Shown piece by piece: positions 1 to 11,036 of a DNA stretch of 64,000 nucleotides. Every line of letters starts with the position of its first letter. The first letter of the stretch is position 1. Source of the DNA: Hydractinia symbiolongicarpus (lineage: Eukaryota > Cnidaria > Hydrozoa > Anthoathecata > Hydractiniidae); NCBI RefSeq assembly GCF_029227915.1, contig NC_079887.1, forward strand, positions 21,449,650 to 21,513,649, written 5' to 3'. A program made the position numbers and the translations under genes. The notes under the pieces were generated by a model. That model was given only the letters and a program-made list of their open reading frames with translations, was not told the DNA's origin and did not search any database.

Positions 1-83
1 ACCGGAGGGTAAAATCGAAAATAAAATACTGAATAATGTAAAATGCACACGTGTTATTTCACTGAAAAAGAATAATTTAAACA

Positions 84-157
84 TTAATTTGATCCACGGT
101 ACGATCTACGGTATCCACCTCGATAGCCACCGCCATAACCACGATTTCCTCTTGGTG
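84..157 (-). CDS. Probable last exon of an RGG/GYR-rich RNA-binding protein (partial)
   Basis: Read on the minus strand, a TATAG acceptor at 158-162 is followed by 74 nt (two bases completing a split codon, 23 residues and a TAA stop at 84-86). The peptide is PRGNRGYGGGYRGGYRRSY followed by RGSN, an arginine/glycine/tyrosine tail of the kind found at the C terminus of hnRNP, CIRBP and other RNA-binding proteins. The rest of the gene would lie at higher coordinates, and the DIRS element at 302-4524 would then sit in its last intron. No upstream exon could be recognised, so the exact family is unknown. The call rests on composition and the splice site only. A chance ORF is possible. Confidence 0.42.
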
Positions 158-225
158 CTATAACAATGAAAAAGAAAATACTAAGTAAATACATCCAATA
201 AACACTGGGTAGGGTATGGGCGGGA

Positions 226-262
226 CAGCATTATATCGTACTTCAATTTTATTTATAAAATC
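226..262 (-). repeat. Imperfect inverted copy of the DIRS terminal-repeat tip
   Basis: The stretch beginning CAGCATTATATCG and ending in TTTTATTTATAAAAT resembles the outer tip of the DIRS inverted repeat and faces the intact repeat at 302-345, with a GC-rich centre (GCGGCCGC at 274-281). The two tips therefore lie head to head. It could be a relic of a second insertion or a circle-junction-like sequence of the kind DIRS elements carry. Confidence 0.4.
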
Positions 263-301
263 CAAATTACATTGCGGCCGCTACGCGGCCTTACGTATTT
301 A

Positions 302-396
302 GTAATTTTATTTCATAAAATTTCCGTCGATATAATGCTGAGTCATCCAACCCTATAGCGCTAGAATAAGCGCGGCCCTGCGGGCCCCACATATCC
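302..396 (+). repeat. DIRS inverted terminal repeat, 3' end of the element
   Basis: It matches the reverse complement of 4430-4524 along about 95 bp with a substitution and a 1-bp indel. It contains GATATAATGCTGAGTCATCC and CTATAGCGCTAGAATAAGC. The tyrosine recombinase stop codon abuts its inner edge at 397. Confidence 0.93.
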
Positions 397-1328
397 TCAG
401 TTCAAAGCGCTACCCAGTCCTATTGTCTCTTGAAATACTTGTGAAACAGGTCTGACAGTCTTATGATAATGTTTCTGCCAAGTTGTTTTACCAGACCACT
501 TTCCCCGTTTCAAAATATCCGCAGTTGAAAGTCCTATTGCCTTTGCTTTTGAAATGGAGGCAGATCTTGTAGAATGTGCGGAAAATGAATCAGTATCAAT
601 TCCCGCTTCCTTCAAGATTGACTTCATCCATCCTGCGACTGTAGATGGTACCACAGCCTGATGGGGATGCAATGCGCTCAAAAGCAACTGTGAATGTTCA
701 TCACTTTTTCGCCACTTGTAAGTTCTTGTAATATAACACTCAATAGCATTCACAACACACAATTTTGAATTACTCTTAAACTTATTGAATTCGAGAGATG
801 GAGCGGAAGAGCCTTTCTTCCTGGTTTTGGTTATCTTATCTTTTGGTTATCTTAACAAATTTCTGATCCCCTTGAAGCAGAAGTCAGTGCTAACAACATC
901 GCTAATTTGTGAGACAAAACTTTTGTAGATAAGCTGTTATTAATTGGGAGTGTATTGAAATAATCAATCACTACTTGCACATCCCAAATAAATGTGAAAC
1001 GTGGTTTAGTGGGTCTCAAATTGAATACACCTGTCATCAAAGAACGAATTCTAGGATGTTCCCCCACATTGACAGAATTTATTGGTTCATGGTAAGCGGA
1101 AATAGCTGACCTATGACCATTAATTGTGCTATATTCATAACCTTGATGAAATAACATAGCAAAATAGTTTGCAATTACATTTACATCACATCGAACAGGA
1201 TCAGCTTGTTGTTGCATACACCAGTCAGACCACTTACGCCAGGCCGATTGGTAATTAGAAATTGACCCTTTGCGTCTGGAATTTGTGATAAGCTCTGTAG
1301 CTTTCGACGATAATCCTTCTGAAGCCAA
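397..1328 (-). pseudogene. DIRS tyrosine recombinase, broken
   Basis: The first half (1328-852) reads as a core-binding domain (SISNYQSAWRKWSDWC) leading to TSASRGSEIC, which carries the first catalytic arginine. The second half (about 842-397) contains HSTRSAS (the H-x-x-R of the catalytic box), a tryptophan in KRGKWSG and the likely nucleophile tyrosine in WQKHYHK. The R...HxxR...W...Y set identifies a tyrosine recombinase, which would join the circular DNA intermediate to the target. Between the halves a stop follows SEIC, and TTTTGGTTATCTTA occurs twice (about 826-854), so a short duplication with loss of nearby codons has broken the frame. The start overlaps the end of the preceding RNase H-region frame, as is usual for DIRS. 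Confidence 0.85.
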
Positions 1329-3257
1329 GCATTCCCTGAAACTGTCCAGGCCGCTAGTCTTAATTGATTGTGTTTGACTAGAGGGTGTATCTGACCCTGA
1401 GAATTCGTCAATAACTGAGGGTGCTTGGGAAGAAGTACTGGACTATGAATTGACATTTCCAGTAGTATAGAATACCACGGTTGACTTTGCCAAGCTGGTG
1501 CTAATAAAAGAAGGACTGTTCCTTCTTGGGCAACTTTCTTTAGAATTTTTGGAATCAAGCAAAATGGAGGGAAGGTATACCCGTACAGTTCCCCCCACTT
1601 CTGTTGCATGGCATCCGTCCCCACACTGTTTGGATCCGGACGCCAGGACATGTAAGTCTCCAACTGATGATTTAGACGGGACGCAAAAAGATCTATCTCT
1701 GGCTTTTGTCTGATTGTTATAAGTCTTGCAAACACTGTTTGATCCAATTGCCAATCGCTCGGATCCATATTGTTGCGTGACTCCCAGTCCGCTACTACAT
1801 TCACACTGCTGGGAAGATATTCCGCAGTAATCATGATCTGCTTGGACAAAAGAAAATCCCAAATTTCCTTGGATATTTGCATCAGGTGCATGTTTTTTGT
1901 GCCCCCCATTTTTAGGAGATAGCTCAACGCAGTCATGTTGTCTATCTGCAAGTGGATTGCAGATAGACAACATGACTGCGTTTTGATTTTTCAGAAAAGT
2001 TTTCAGGGCTAATTTTACCGCCAAAAGTTCTAGCACATTGATATGGTATTCCCTTTCTTGTACTGACCATTTCCCCCCTGTGGAAATTCCTTGACAAGCT
2101 GCTCTCCAGCCTTTCATGGAAGCGTCTGTTTGGATTGTGTAATTCGCTTGAATTATTTTTAGAGGCCTGCCATTTTGGAGGTATAGGTTTTCCTTCCACC
2201 ACTTCAGTTCTTCCAGAGACTGTAAATTTAGAACAATCTGAGACTGATATGACTGAGTCTTTTGAAGAGCCTCTATTTGCTGAAACTGCAGATACCGATG
2301 CTGCAGCTTTCCTGGAAGAACTGCTTGAGTGGTAAAAGTTAGTTTCCCTATTAGTTTTGTCAGTTCCAAGATATTTGTTACCGGATTTGCAATCAAATGA
2401 GTACACTTTTTTACAATTTGTATCATTTTGTCCTGTGGCAAAGACAAGGTCATCTTTTGCGAATCTATGACAAGTCCCAGAAATTCTATTTTCTGCACTG
2501 GTGTCAACTGAGATTTTTTCTGATTTATTATGTAACCTAAATTTTGTAACAGAAAAATCAATGTTTCCTTTGCTACCCGCATGGACTCCAAAGTTTTTGC
2601 GATCAGTAACATGTCGTCCAAAAACACTACTATCCGCACCATTATTCTTCGAAGAAGAGATATTGGAATCTTCATTAGTTTTGTGAAGATCAAAGGTGCT
2701 GGGCCCAGACCAAAACACAGGCAGAGGAACTCGTAAAGGCTTCCCTCCCAAAGAAACCGGAGAAACTTTCTCGATTGACTGCTTATTGGTATGCAGAAGT
2801 ATGCGTCCTTCAGGTCTATTTTGCACATAAAGTCGTTTTGTTGTAGCAGATCCCTGAGAAGCCCTAAACTTTCCATCTTGAAATGGGAATATGGTATGAA
2901 GCTGTTCAAATGTTTCAGGTTTATTATCGGACGATTTCCACCGTCCTTTTTTGGTATCACAAACATGTTGCTCAGAAATTGGTTTGGTACATGACTCACT
3001 TTGTGAATAGCTCCTTTTTGTACCATGCTTAATACTTCGTTGTTCAGCAGTAACCTTGCCTCTTTTTGATTTTGCTGAGGTACAGAAAGGAATGGGATCA
3101 CATACCCTTTTACTACAGACAGAATATTTTGATCTTGTGTCAATTTCTCCCAATTCTTTGCAAAATTTTGTAACCTTCCTGCTAATGGTACCCTTGGAAT
3201 TATGTTTGAAAACATGGACCTTATTAGAGGATGTACATGGTTTATACTCACTTGCAT
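1181..3257 (-). pseudogene. DIRS reverse transcriptase-RNase H polyprotein, frameshifted
   Basis: From 3257 the frame reads through RT motifs: FVIPKKDGGNRPIINLKHLN (finger/palm), KIDLKDAYFCIP (motif A), CFGLGPAPLIFTKLM (motif B) and VVFLDDMLLIAK, the xxDD active site in its FLDD form. RNase H begins at IQTDASMKGWRA with ELLAVKLAL. The frame then runs into the hairpin insertion at 1926-1982 and becomes non-homologous. The rest of RNase H (QIDNMTALSYLLKMGG, then LPSSVNVVADWESR) continues in another frame from 1951, followed by the domain typical of DIRS after RNase H (EIDLFASRLN, SWRPDPNS, YTFPPFCLIP). One continuous protein can no longer be made. It overlaps the gag-frame ORF at its start and the recombinase at its end. 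Confidence 0.9.
1926..1982. repeat. Perfect 25-bp inverted repeat with a 7-nt loop inside DIRS RNase H
   Basis: Arms 1926-1950 and 1958-1982 are exact reverse complements, separated by AGTGGAT. One arm belongs to the conserved RNase H coding sequence (QIDNMTAL). The other is an inverted extra copy that shifts the frame. This is the footprint expected of snap-back template switching during DNA synthesis. Confidence 0.93.
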
Positions 3258-4203
3258 TATTTCTGGCAGGTGTGAATTGTAAACTGAAAGTATTCTTACC
3301 TCCTGAGTTGGAACTGGTTGTTGTACTGGAAGAACCGTAGTCTTTTCTCACAAAATATCCACGCCCTCTCGAACCTCTTCCACGGTTGAGAGAGCCTCCA
3401 CGAAAGGGAGTATAACTTCCTTTGAATTCCTTTTTCAAAAGCTCCTGGCACTTCTGCTTAGTTTTCATGCTTGAGCACCAGTCATCCCGAAATTTTTTTC
3501 CAAATAGATCCTCTCCCATGTTGGAAAGCAATAAAGATTTTTCTTTTAGCAATTGTTTACTTTTCGTATCTTTCATGAGAGCAGATAAAACACGAACACG
3601 ACGCAAATATGTCACCGCATTGTTCGCTTGTCCCAACAGCAAAACCGACTGTTCTACCAGTTCATTCACTTCCTCCAGAGCTACTTCTATTTCACCTGGT
3701 TGAGCTGATAATGCCCTTTGCATTAATGACCATATTTTAGACAAGGGCCCTAAAACATCAGTTTTTTTTTGTTGGACTTTTTGACTCGACTTGTCCTCTG
3801 CAACAACTGGGGACTTGGTCTTTTCCTCCAGCAATGCTCTCAGATAGCTGTCCAAGTTTGATGGGCCAGGTACATTCTCTGGGACAGGACTTTTATTTAA
3901 AATACAAGATTTTAAATCATGATCACTAATATACGTTGCAAAATGTTTAACAATATAGTCTCTTTGATCTTCTGTAAAATTATAACTATACTCTCTTTCT
4001 GAGGGAACCACCTCAAATTTCTTTAAAGGTGGGCAATAATCCCCTTCTGATTGATCACTGACGGTGCTGTCAGTCCCAGGAAGGGAGTTTTCCCTCTTCC
4101 TGGATGCTTTCTCTGATTGACTGGCGTTAATTTCTGTCCCAGTACAAACAGGTTCGTTCTCAGTAACATTGGTAGGTTCATTCTCGGTAACATTGGTAGC
4201 CAT
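1942..4203 (-). CDS. DIRS gag-like ORF, with a long overlap into the RT region
   Basis: The likely start is MATNVTENEP at 4203, followed by a 27-bp tandem duplication (NVTENEPT twice). The first 300 or so residues look like a DIRS gag: an acidic/serine N terminus, a helical centre (QRALSAQPGEIEVALEEVNE, then AVTYLRRVRVLSAL) and a C-terminal RGG box (FRGGSLNRGRGSRGRGYF) that would bind nucleic acid. The frame stays open far beyond this, to 1942, overlapping about 1.3 kb of the RT frame with a serine/lysine-rich sequence of no recognisable domain. I take only 4203 to about 3250 as clear gag; the remainder may be an overprinted extension or chance. Confidence 0.7.
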   Translation of the reverse strand: MATNVTENEPTNVTENEPVCTGTEINASQSEKASRKRENSLPGTDSTVSDQSEGDYCPPLKKFEVVPSEREYSYNFTEDQRDYIVKHFATYISDHDLKSCILNKSPVPENVPGPSNLDSYLRALLEEKTKSPVVAEDKSSQKVQQKKTDVLGPLSKIWSLMQRALSAQPGEIEVALEEVNELVEQSVLLLGQANNAVTYLRRVRVLSALMKDTKSKQLLKEKSLLLSNMGEDLFGKKFRDDWCSSMKTKQKCQELLKKEFKGSYTPFRGGSLNRGRGSRGRGYFVRKDYGSSSTTTSSNSGGKNTFSLQFTPARNNASEYKPCTSSNKVHVFKHNSKGTISRKVTKFCKELGEIDTRSKYSVCSKRVCDPIPFCTSAKSKRGKVTAEQRSIKHGTKRSYSQSESCTKPISEQHVCDTKKGRWKSSDNKPETFEQLHTIFPFQDGKFRASQGSATTKRLYVQNRPEGRILLHTNKQSIEKVSPVSLGGKPLRVPLPVFWSGPSTFDLHKTNEDSNISSSKNNGADSSVFGRHVTDRKNFGVHAGSKGNIDFSVTKFRLHNKSEKISVDTSAENRISGTCHRFAKDDLVFATGQNDTNCKKVYSFDCKSGNKYLGTDKTNRETNFYHSSSSSRKAAASVSAVSANRGSSKDSVISVSDCSKFTVSGRTEVVEGKPIPPKWQASKNNSSELHNPNRRFHERLESSLSRNFHRGEMVSTRKGIPYQCARTFGGKISPENFSEKSKRSHVVYLQSTCR

Positions 4204-4429
4204 TTTTAAAAATCTGAAGATAAGAGAAAACTTTGTTTTCACATCCCGAGAAATGTTTTAACCACAAAATGACTCATCACATATGTCAATGAGTATTAGG
4301 AGAGTTGCTTTTATAAGCAAACACCTGTCAAGAATTCTAGTTTAGCTAGGATAATAAAAGATAAAATACCTTTTCCTTTAGTAAACAAAACAAGATACGT
4401 CTTTCTTCGCCAGCGAAGGTTGGAAAAAG

Positions 4430-4524
4430 AGGATATGTGGGGCCCGCAGGGCCGTGCTTATTCTAGCGCTATAGGGTTGGATGACTCAGCATTATATCGA
4501 CGGAAATTTTATGAAATAAAATAC
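4430..4524 (-). repeat. DIRS inverted terminal repeat, 5' end of the element
   Basis: This is the partner of 302-396. Flanking sequence outside 4524 does not match the sequence outside 302, which fixes the edge of the element. Confidence 0.93.
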
Positions 4525-6262
4525 TATTTGTTTAATTTTAGTAAATTTAAAACATGAAATTTTTGCAAAGTTTATATTCGTGCACAAAAGGCTCATCTAA
4601 AGTTCACGTGTTAATTACCTGTATAAATATATCTGATTTTATGTTCGCAAAATTGTACTGCGCAAACAATGATGAGTTCCAGCTGCACGTAAATTGTTCA
4701 CTCGGATTTTTTGTTGCTCAAAACAAAAACAATGACAAACAACATGAGAATTTAAAAAACTTTGCGCGAACATAGTTCAAATAACATTGCGCGAGTTAAA
4801 CCACACCTGATAGACGATGTAGACTCGTACCAGAAAATACCTAAAACGAGGCAAGTCTTCTATTCAAACAGATTTGAACACTTTGAGATTTTTGTTTAAA
4901 CACGAAGTGTAAATTTATCGATAACAACTTCGCAGTATTTGTTATAGCAATAGTCAATATTGAAAATTCTCTTCTACATTCAATTGATCCAACGAAAACA
5001 AACAAATTAACAAAATAGACGTCTTATCTTTGTTTGAATTTAAACAGCTTTTCATAAACACACACTCCTTTCCAGACCCCTTAGGCTAACATAGAAACAA
5101 AAACAAAAGGAAATATAATTTTCAATTAAGAGCACGGGCACTAAAATATCCTCGATTAGGGTTTTAAGATGTCGCATTATTTCCCATTCAGATATATTTT
5201 TAACAGCGGCTTCGTTATAGGTGAGACTAAACTCAGACATGGTAAGATGTTATAAATTTATTTTCTCGACAATAATGTTTTTATCCGCACTGTTTTATCA
5301 CAAAAGCTTTATTTTATACAACATAAATTACATTTTTTTTTCAGCACTATTACTATAATAAGATAAAAAAAACTTCACATCAATTGCGAGTATCTGTTTT
5401 TTGCGTAGTTAGCATGAGTATTTGCGACCATGTTTTCTTTACAGCTTAGTAAAATGCTTCCCTATCACATGGCATTCTGTTGAGCAAAACGAGGCTTCCC
5501 CTTCCAATACTTTTTTTAAAAAACTTTTCTTTGACACGATTATTATAAAAAAGGAATATAAAAACCCCAATATGGTTTCCTCTCCCCTTTAAAATCAATT
5601 TTTGTAATGTGATTCTCATCCTAAATGTACTAATTTCTAAAACCCCACCCTTTAGAAAAAAACAGTAATTAGACACTAAATTTAAGCCCTCCTATCCCAA
5701 AACAAGTTTACTTTCTACAGCATCGAGGTATAACAGCTTAAGATTTCTGGAAGAATTACGGTTGATCTGTTTTTCTCACAAAGTCGGCGTTATTAAGCTT
5801 ACTTTGTACAAACGGATAAGCTTTTTGCAATTTTCCTGTTGGCGTCATTTTGTCTTCTCAATGTCTTCAAATTGTAATTTAAAGTCTCTTTGATATTAGA
5901 TTTATGTTTCGCTCAGATCTGGCCATTATATTCTACGACGCCAGCAATCACGTCATCATTATTATTACTTTTATCATCTTTGTATAATAGCTTTTACTTT
6001 CGCCTATTCATTAACTACAAAATATATTTATTATGAATTTCGAAAATTAGTTGCTGTGACAATTTTTTGAGCATATAACAACATTTTCGAATATTTTTTT
6101 GCCATCGATTTATCTATCTGTATGTATAATAATGTTTATTTCAACTTTAGCTGTTTTGCATTTTTGTGTCCTACATAAAAGTCAGTAAATTCCTTTTTCA
6201 CGAAATTTAATTCTTGCTAGTATTTAGACTTGCTAGTTTCGCGAAAATTAATTCTCGGTAAT
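4525..6262. other. Non-coding, no gene recognised
   Basis: AT-rich sequence with only short chance ORFs. A 62-codon minus-strand ORF at 5052-5240 (MSEFSLTYNEAAVKNISEWE at its start) has plausible codons and a sequon but no good donor and no recognised homology. Nothing else is supported. Confidence 0.5.
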
Positions 6263-6266
6263 TTAA

Positions 6267-7147
6267 CCCTATTCAGGTTGATGGGGGGACAAAAGTGCCC
6301 TACCCTTCCGTTTTTTACTTGTAACTTTTGCTTGCCTGGCTTATTTTGCTTGAAATTGAGTTTCTATTTATATAAAGTTCATTTAACAAAAAAAAAATAA
6401 TAATTTAAAATTGCGCTTCAACAGGTGGCCAGCTACGCCCATATTTCTAAGGTCCTTTCTGCAAAAATTAAGCATGAATTTTTTTTAGAATATTAGGCGC
6501 ATTTTACGATATCTGATCAATATATTAAATTTATATTGTATTGTGTGGTGTTTACGCCTTTATTACGCCATCACATATTATTTTGCGCCATGTAGGCGTA
6601 ATAAACGCCCTATTTTGCGGTAAATCCCTTTTTATCTGTTTGGCACCACATTTTTGGCTTTATTAATAGTTTTAGCACAATAGGCACCCTATTACATAAG
6701 TGTTGGTCTTAATAACATTGAAGCACAAATGTGCTATGTATTATATGGAAACTGCTTTGAAATTTCCATAGTCAACATAAGATAATAATAATAAAAAATA
6801 TTATCATTTTAGCGCCTCAAAAAAATTAATAGCTAGGCCTGTAATGAAAACAAAAGAGTAAAAAAAACCAATATTCTAGGATAAGAAGAGAAAAAAATGT
6901 GCAATTTGTTCTTTTAGAGCATATTTGCATATTATATACTCAAAAAAAAAAAAAAACAGCCATTTTTAAAATTTTGCTGTCGTCAGCAATTTATCACGTG
7001 ACCGAAACTATTTTAATTATTCTATATCAGTTAACATTTGTGCCAAATATTTTTCAATATAAGCAAGTAGATCATAAAATATGGGGGTAGGGCATTTCCC
7101 CCCCTCAATTTTTTTACCGGGTCACCCAGACCCCAACCTGAATAGAG
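6267..7147. mobile_element. TTAA-flanked MITE, piggyBac-like, 881 bp
   Basis: TTAA at 6263-6266 and 7148-7151 flanks inverted ends CCCTATTCAGGTTG and its near complement (CAACCTGAATAGAG), with one mismatch. TTAA target duplication plus ends starting CCC is the piggyBac signature. The interior carries no transposase. Subterminal G-rich and C-rich runs (GGGGGG near 6285, CCCCCCC near 7099) are also complementary. Confidence 0.75.
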
Positions 7148-8866
7148 TTAAAAAAAAAATTCTTGTTTAAACTAATTTACTTAAAGCAATCGTTTGAAAC
7201 GCTTGTCAAAATAATTTTTTTCCTTTTATTATAAAAGTATTATTGATTTATTTTTAAAGAATTAAAATTTCATCAGTATAAAAACAGATGACTGTTAAAC
7301 ATCTTTCTTCATTAGAATCTAAAATCTTCCGTCTATCTCAATGTTTATACTAATGTTTAATGTTTTTGTTATAAGATCGACCCAATCAAGCTCAAACCTT
7401 GAGCCGTTATTACGGGTAGGCAATAATTACCCTGGCACAGTTGGTCATGCGATACAAGAATTCCTAAACTATTGAGATGCAAATTCGATGTTCGCCTTAA
7501 GTAGAATTTTGAGATGGCTGTTACTCTAGTAAACTAACCTCATCATTTTTTTTTCTTTTTCAGATTTTTGATAAGAGAATCGAAAAAAATACAGGGCAAT
7601 AGCGAAAACAAGGAAGAGAGGCATGTCATGAGAGACATGTTAAAGAAACTTTTGGTATATTTTGTAGATGAAAGCAAAATCTATCTATTATTGATAATTT
7701 GTTAAAAATAACCTTGTTTGCTCTTTTTTGGTCCAAATTTATAAATCGTCCTCATTAAAAATGCTTAAGTTATAAAATATTTGCTAATACACATTTATTT
7801 TTTAAGTTAAACTGATTTAAAAATACTTCATTATAAATTCGAAGTCAGTAACTGCTTAAGTTTCTGTTTTTTTACGAAAAAGGCATATGATACCAGGAAA
7901 TGGCTGAGGTTAAAAATATTAGCTTTTTATATCACCTTTGCATTTAGTAGCATATCTACTGTCATTAAAAGGAGCCAAAAATCACTTTTAGCATGATAAT
8001 GTTTGCAATATGGAGAATAAAACACTGGCTTGTAACATTGACTTGTGTGCCCGAGAAGTAGAATAATAAATTCAACAACAATAGTAAACGTATGGCTAGC
8101 TAGCTAGTGCCAGTTTGGCAGCGAACACCTTCATCTAATGAATTGGCTTTGCTATGTATGCTATCTTTTTCTAACATGTGCCTCAAATGAGTTTTCCTAA
8201 TGTTAAAGCAAAACTTTAGCTGGTCCCATAAATCAACCACTATGTTTTTGGCTTATTTACAAAAAAATCCCGCTTAGCGGAGCAGATATGACTTTTTCCA
8301 GGGCAATTAACGAGCATAAATTACTTTTTAGGCATAAATTTCATTAATTATAAGCGATCATTTGACCAGCCTTTGTCAGAATTTTTTCGTCGCTATCCAA
8401 TTAATTAAAAAGGCAATATTTCCTATGAACGAGGTTGCAACTCATTATTACGACTTGTGTTTGTGCTATTTTGCTAATCAACTTTCTCAACTAACATGGT
8501 CTAGTTTCAGTATAAATTTCGCCAAACCGCTATCAGCTAATGTATCATTTATCTTTTGTGTGGATTGGCTGAAAAATAAATTGGGTTAATTGGAAACTGT
8601 AGTCCCATCACAATAATTTCAATTTCTAATATTTAAAAAGCGGTTTTATTTTGTCTCAATACAGTGATGCGTCGATATTAAGAACACCCGTAACAAACAT
8701 TAAAATCCATCTGCCCTCTTCTGAATTCTGTCTTTTCTTTTTAAGAAACCCTTATAAAAGCCTCTAATATAACAAACTCTCGGTTCCACAATTTTTCTGA
8801 GTTCCTTCAGGATTCGTTGTGAATAAAAACAGATTACTTGCTGTCAGTAAAATTTTTCTGCTGGAA

Positions 8867-8936
8867 TTTGCACCCCTTTAAAATTTAAAAATTTGCACCC
8901 CTTTAAAATTTAAAAATTTGCACCACTTTTTAAACA
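8867..8936. repeat. 25-bp tandem repeat, about 2.7 copies
   Basis: The unit begins TTTGCACCCCTTTAAAATT. The third copy is diverged (TTTGCACCAC). Confidence 0.9.
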
Positions 8937-9269
8937 ATTATTTTTTGCTAATATTTTACATTTTATACTTGGGCCAAAAAGCGCAAACTGTGCGTACTTT
9001 GGGCTGTAAGCAATAAAGAAACCATAGATTTTGGCAGCAAAGTTGAAAATTTTTGTGATGAAACAATAATAAACGCTACAACATCCGAGGTGTTTAAAAT
9101 AATTTCTAAGCAAAATATTGACAACTTTTTGTTGATAACGATAAATACTTTTTGTTTTGAAAATGTTTTGCGAAAGTAAGTTCTAATTGTTTAACCAAGG
9201 TTATAAAGAAAATGATAGATAATGTTTTAATGCACATACAAAGCCTTATCTTAAAGAATTTAACAACTT

Positions 9270-9312
9270 TGTTCGCTCCTTCGTTCGTTCGTTTGTTCGT
9301 TCGTTCGTTCGC
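9270..9312. repeat. TTCG tetranucleotide microsatellite
   Basis: A run of TTCG units with occasional TTTG and CTTG variants. Confidence 0.9.
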
Positions 9313-11036
9313 TTGTGCAAAATTATATAACAGGTATGTCTACTAGCACACACACAAGCTTATACGTCACAAATATGATCCAATCATTGTCGTGCACACA
9401 ATCATGTTACTTTTACCATATGCTTGACATTGCACGCCATTTTCTATCTCAACTTTCACAAAAATTTATTTTTTTCCATAACAATCATTTCTGGTCATTT
9501 AGGGTCTTGCAGCTAACAAATGTCCAATGACGTTTCTGAGTGAAAATTTAACACACAAACGCCCTTTGCCTCCAGTTTGTAATTAAAAACTTGCGATCTG
9601 TTATCTACAAATTTCAAATTTAAGCAAATTTACAGTTTAGTGAAAAAACGGTTGATGGCCATTTCCATGTATAGTCAAAAAACTTAGAAACTGGCCTTGA
9701 GTTGTGTTGTAATAATTGATCGTGTCGAAATTTGCAATATAACATGCACGTGCAGGCTACGCAAAACAGTGGGCCCTATCCTAAAACTGTCGAGGCGGGC
9801 CCTGTGTGACGTGCTAAAAGGCATTCTAACACCGCGTTATTTACACTCTTTCAGTAATTTTTTGTTTATTTGTTAAACAACACATTGCTAAACATTTTTA
9901 TAGCTTATCTTTACAAAAATTATTCTTACCTCATCATATTCTTATTAGCAATGTTTATTATTTCAAACAAAAGAAAGAAAAACCGAAAAGTTTATATTTA
10001 TATTTATCAAAAGCTGAGACAAACGTAAGTGGAAGGTAAATTCTTTAAATTCTTAACAATTCCATTGGTGAATATGACAGCATGACGCCAACATAAACAA
10101 TATTATTATAATAAGTGTTTTTGTTTCGACTGGAAAGCAATTAGTCAGCTGCTCAACCAATCAACAAGTGGTTTATAGCTACTGAAGTTCTATAATGGTA
10201 AGTCATAGTACTGCTTTGTTCATATCATCATTGTGGATTATTTTTCAGTATAAATGAAAACAAAAATGATCTTGAGGCGAGAAGAAGCAGCGCTGTTTAT
10301 CTATTTCCTATGATAAAGATTTACAGGCAAATATCTAGGTAAACACAACAAGGTGAAGATTTACTCGTAATTGCTTTACCTAGAGGGGGTGGGTAATAGT
10401 TACCGGGAAAAGGTGAAATTTTGGTGCTGAAAAACGCACGCAAGTCCCTTGTGAATTGAATTTTCTTGACAGATAACATTATATATCTATATTTTACATC
10501 AGAAGTTAATAAAAAATATCGAGGAAAAAGTCGAGTTATCTGAAAATATTAGCATCAGGGGGGGAGGCGAGGAAGAAAAATAGTTAGAGTTAACGCGAGG
10601 TTCGAGTTAGCCAGAGGTTTTTATGAGGACGTATTACCAAAAGTTCAAGGGACCCAAGAAAATGGTTCAAGATAATAAAAGTTTAGTTTATATGGTGTTC
10701 AAGTTACCGGGAGATATCATTACCTCTTCATTAGCCTTAAATTTTTGTGGAAATGCGTAAATTAAGTATGCACTAAGCATTAAGTAACTTCTACACAAAT
10801 CTGTTTTTAGTAGTTAGTTTTTAATCAGGCTAACTTTTTGAACCCTTTTTGTGCCTAAAATGTTAGGCGTTCGCGAAATCTTAAGAAAAGGTATATCATA
10901 AAATAAATCTAGTGTCGAAAGTGAATAAAATTATGTGTTGCACAAGACCTCCAAAATAGTTGCTTTTTGGGGAACCTAGATTTTAAATGAATCGATGCCT
11001 GTATTTAGACTTTTTATACATCCCAGTAGCTAGCTA

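Larger units (their letters stand above)
302..4524 (-). mobile_element. DIRS-like tyrosine-recombinase retrotransposon, degenerate
   Basis: The element is bounded by inverted repeats of about 95 bp (302-396 and 4430-4524) that are nearly identical. On the minus strand it encodes, in order, a gag-like protein with an RGG box, reverse transcriptase with RNase H, a conserved post-RNase H domain and a tyrosine recombinase. No DDE integrase or protease is seen. Inverted rather than direct repeats plus a tyrosine recombinase define DIRS elements, which integrate by recombination and make no target-site duplication; none was found here. At least two lesions (a hairpin insertion at 1926-1982 and a break near 840) make this copy non-autonomous. 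Near-identity of the two repeats suggests a fairly recent insertion. Confidence 0.9.
7152..11034. other. Non-coding, simple repeats only
   Basis: No gene recognised on either strand. It holds a 25-bp tandem repeat at 8867-8936, a TTCG microsatellite at 9270-9312 and a TAGC run at 8095-8107. Confidence 0.5.

Noticed and set aside
2135..3703. Several plus-strand ORFs of 60-95 codons inside the DIRS element
   Set aside because: Antisense shadows of the RT and gag frames.
5052..5240. Minus-strand ORF beginning MSEFSLTYNE as a first exon of the RGG gene
   Set aside because: No good donor site and no recognisable homology; left as a remark only.
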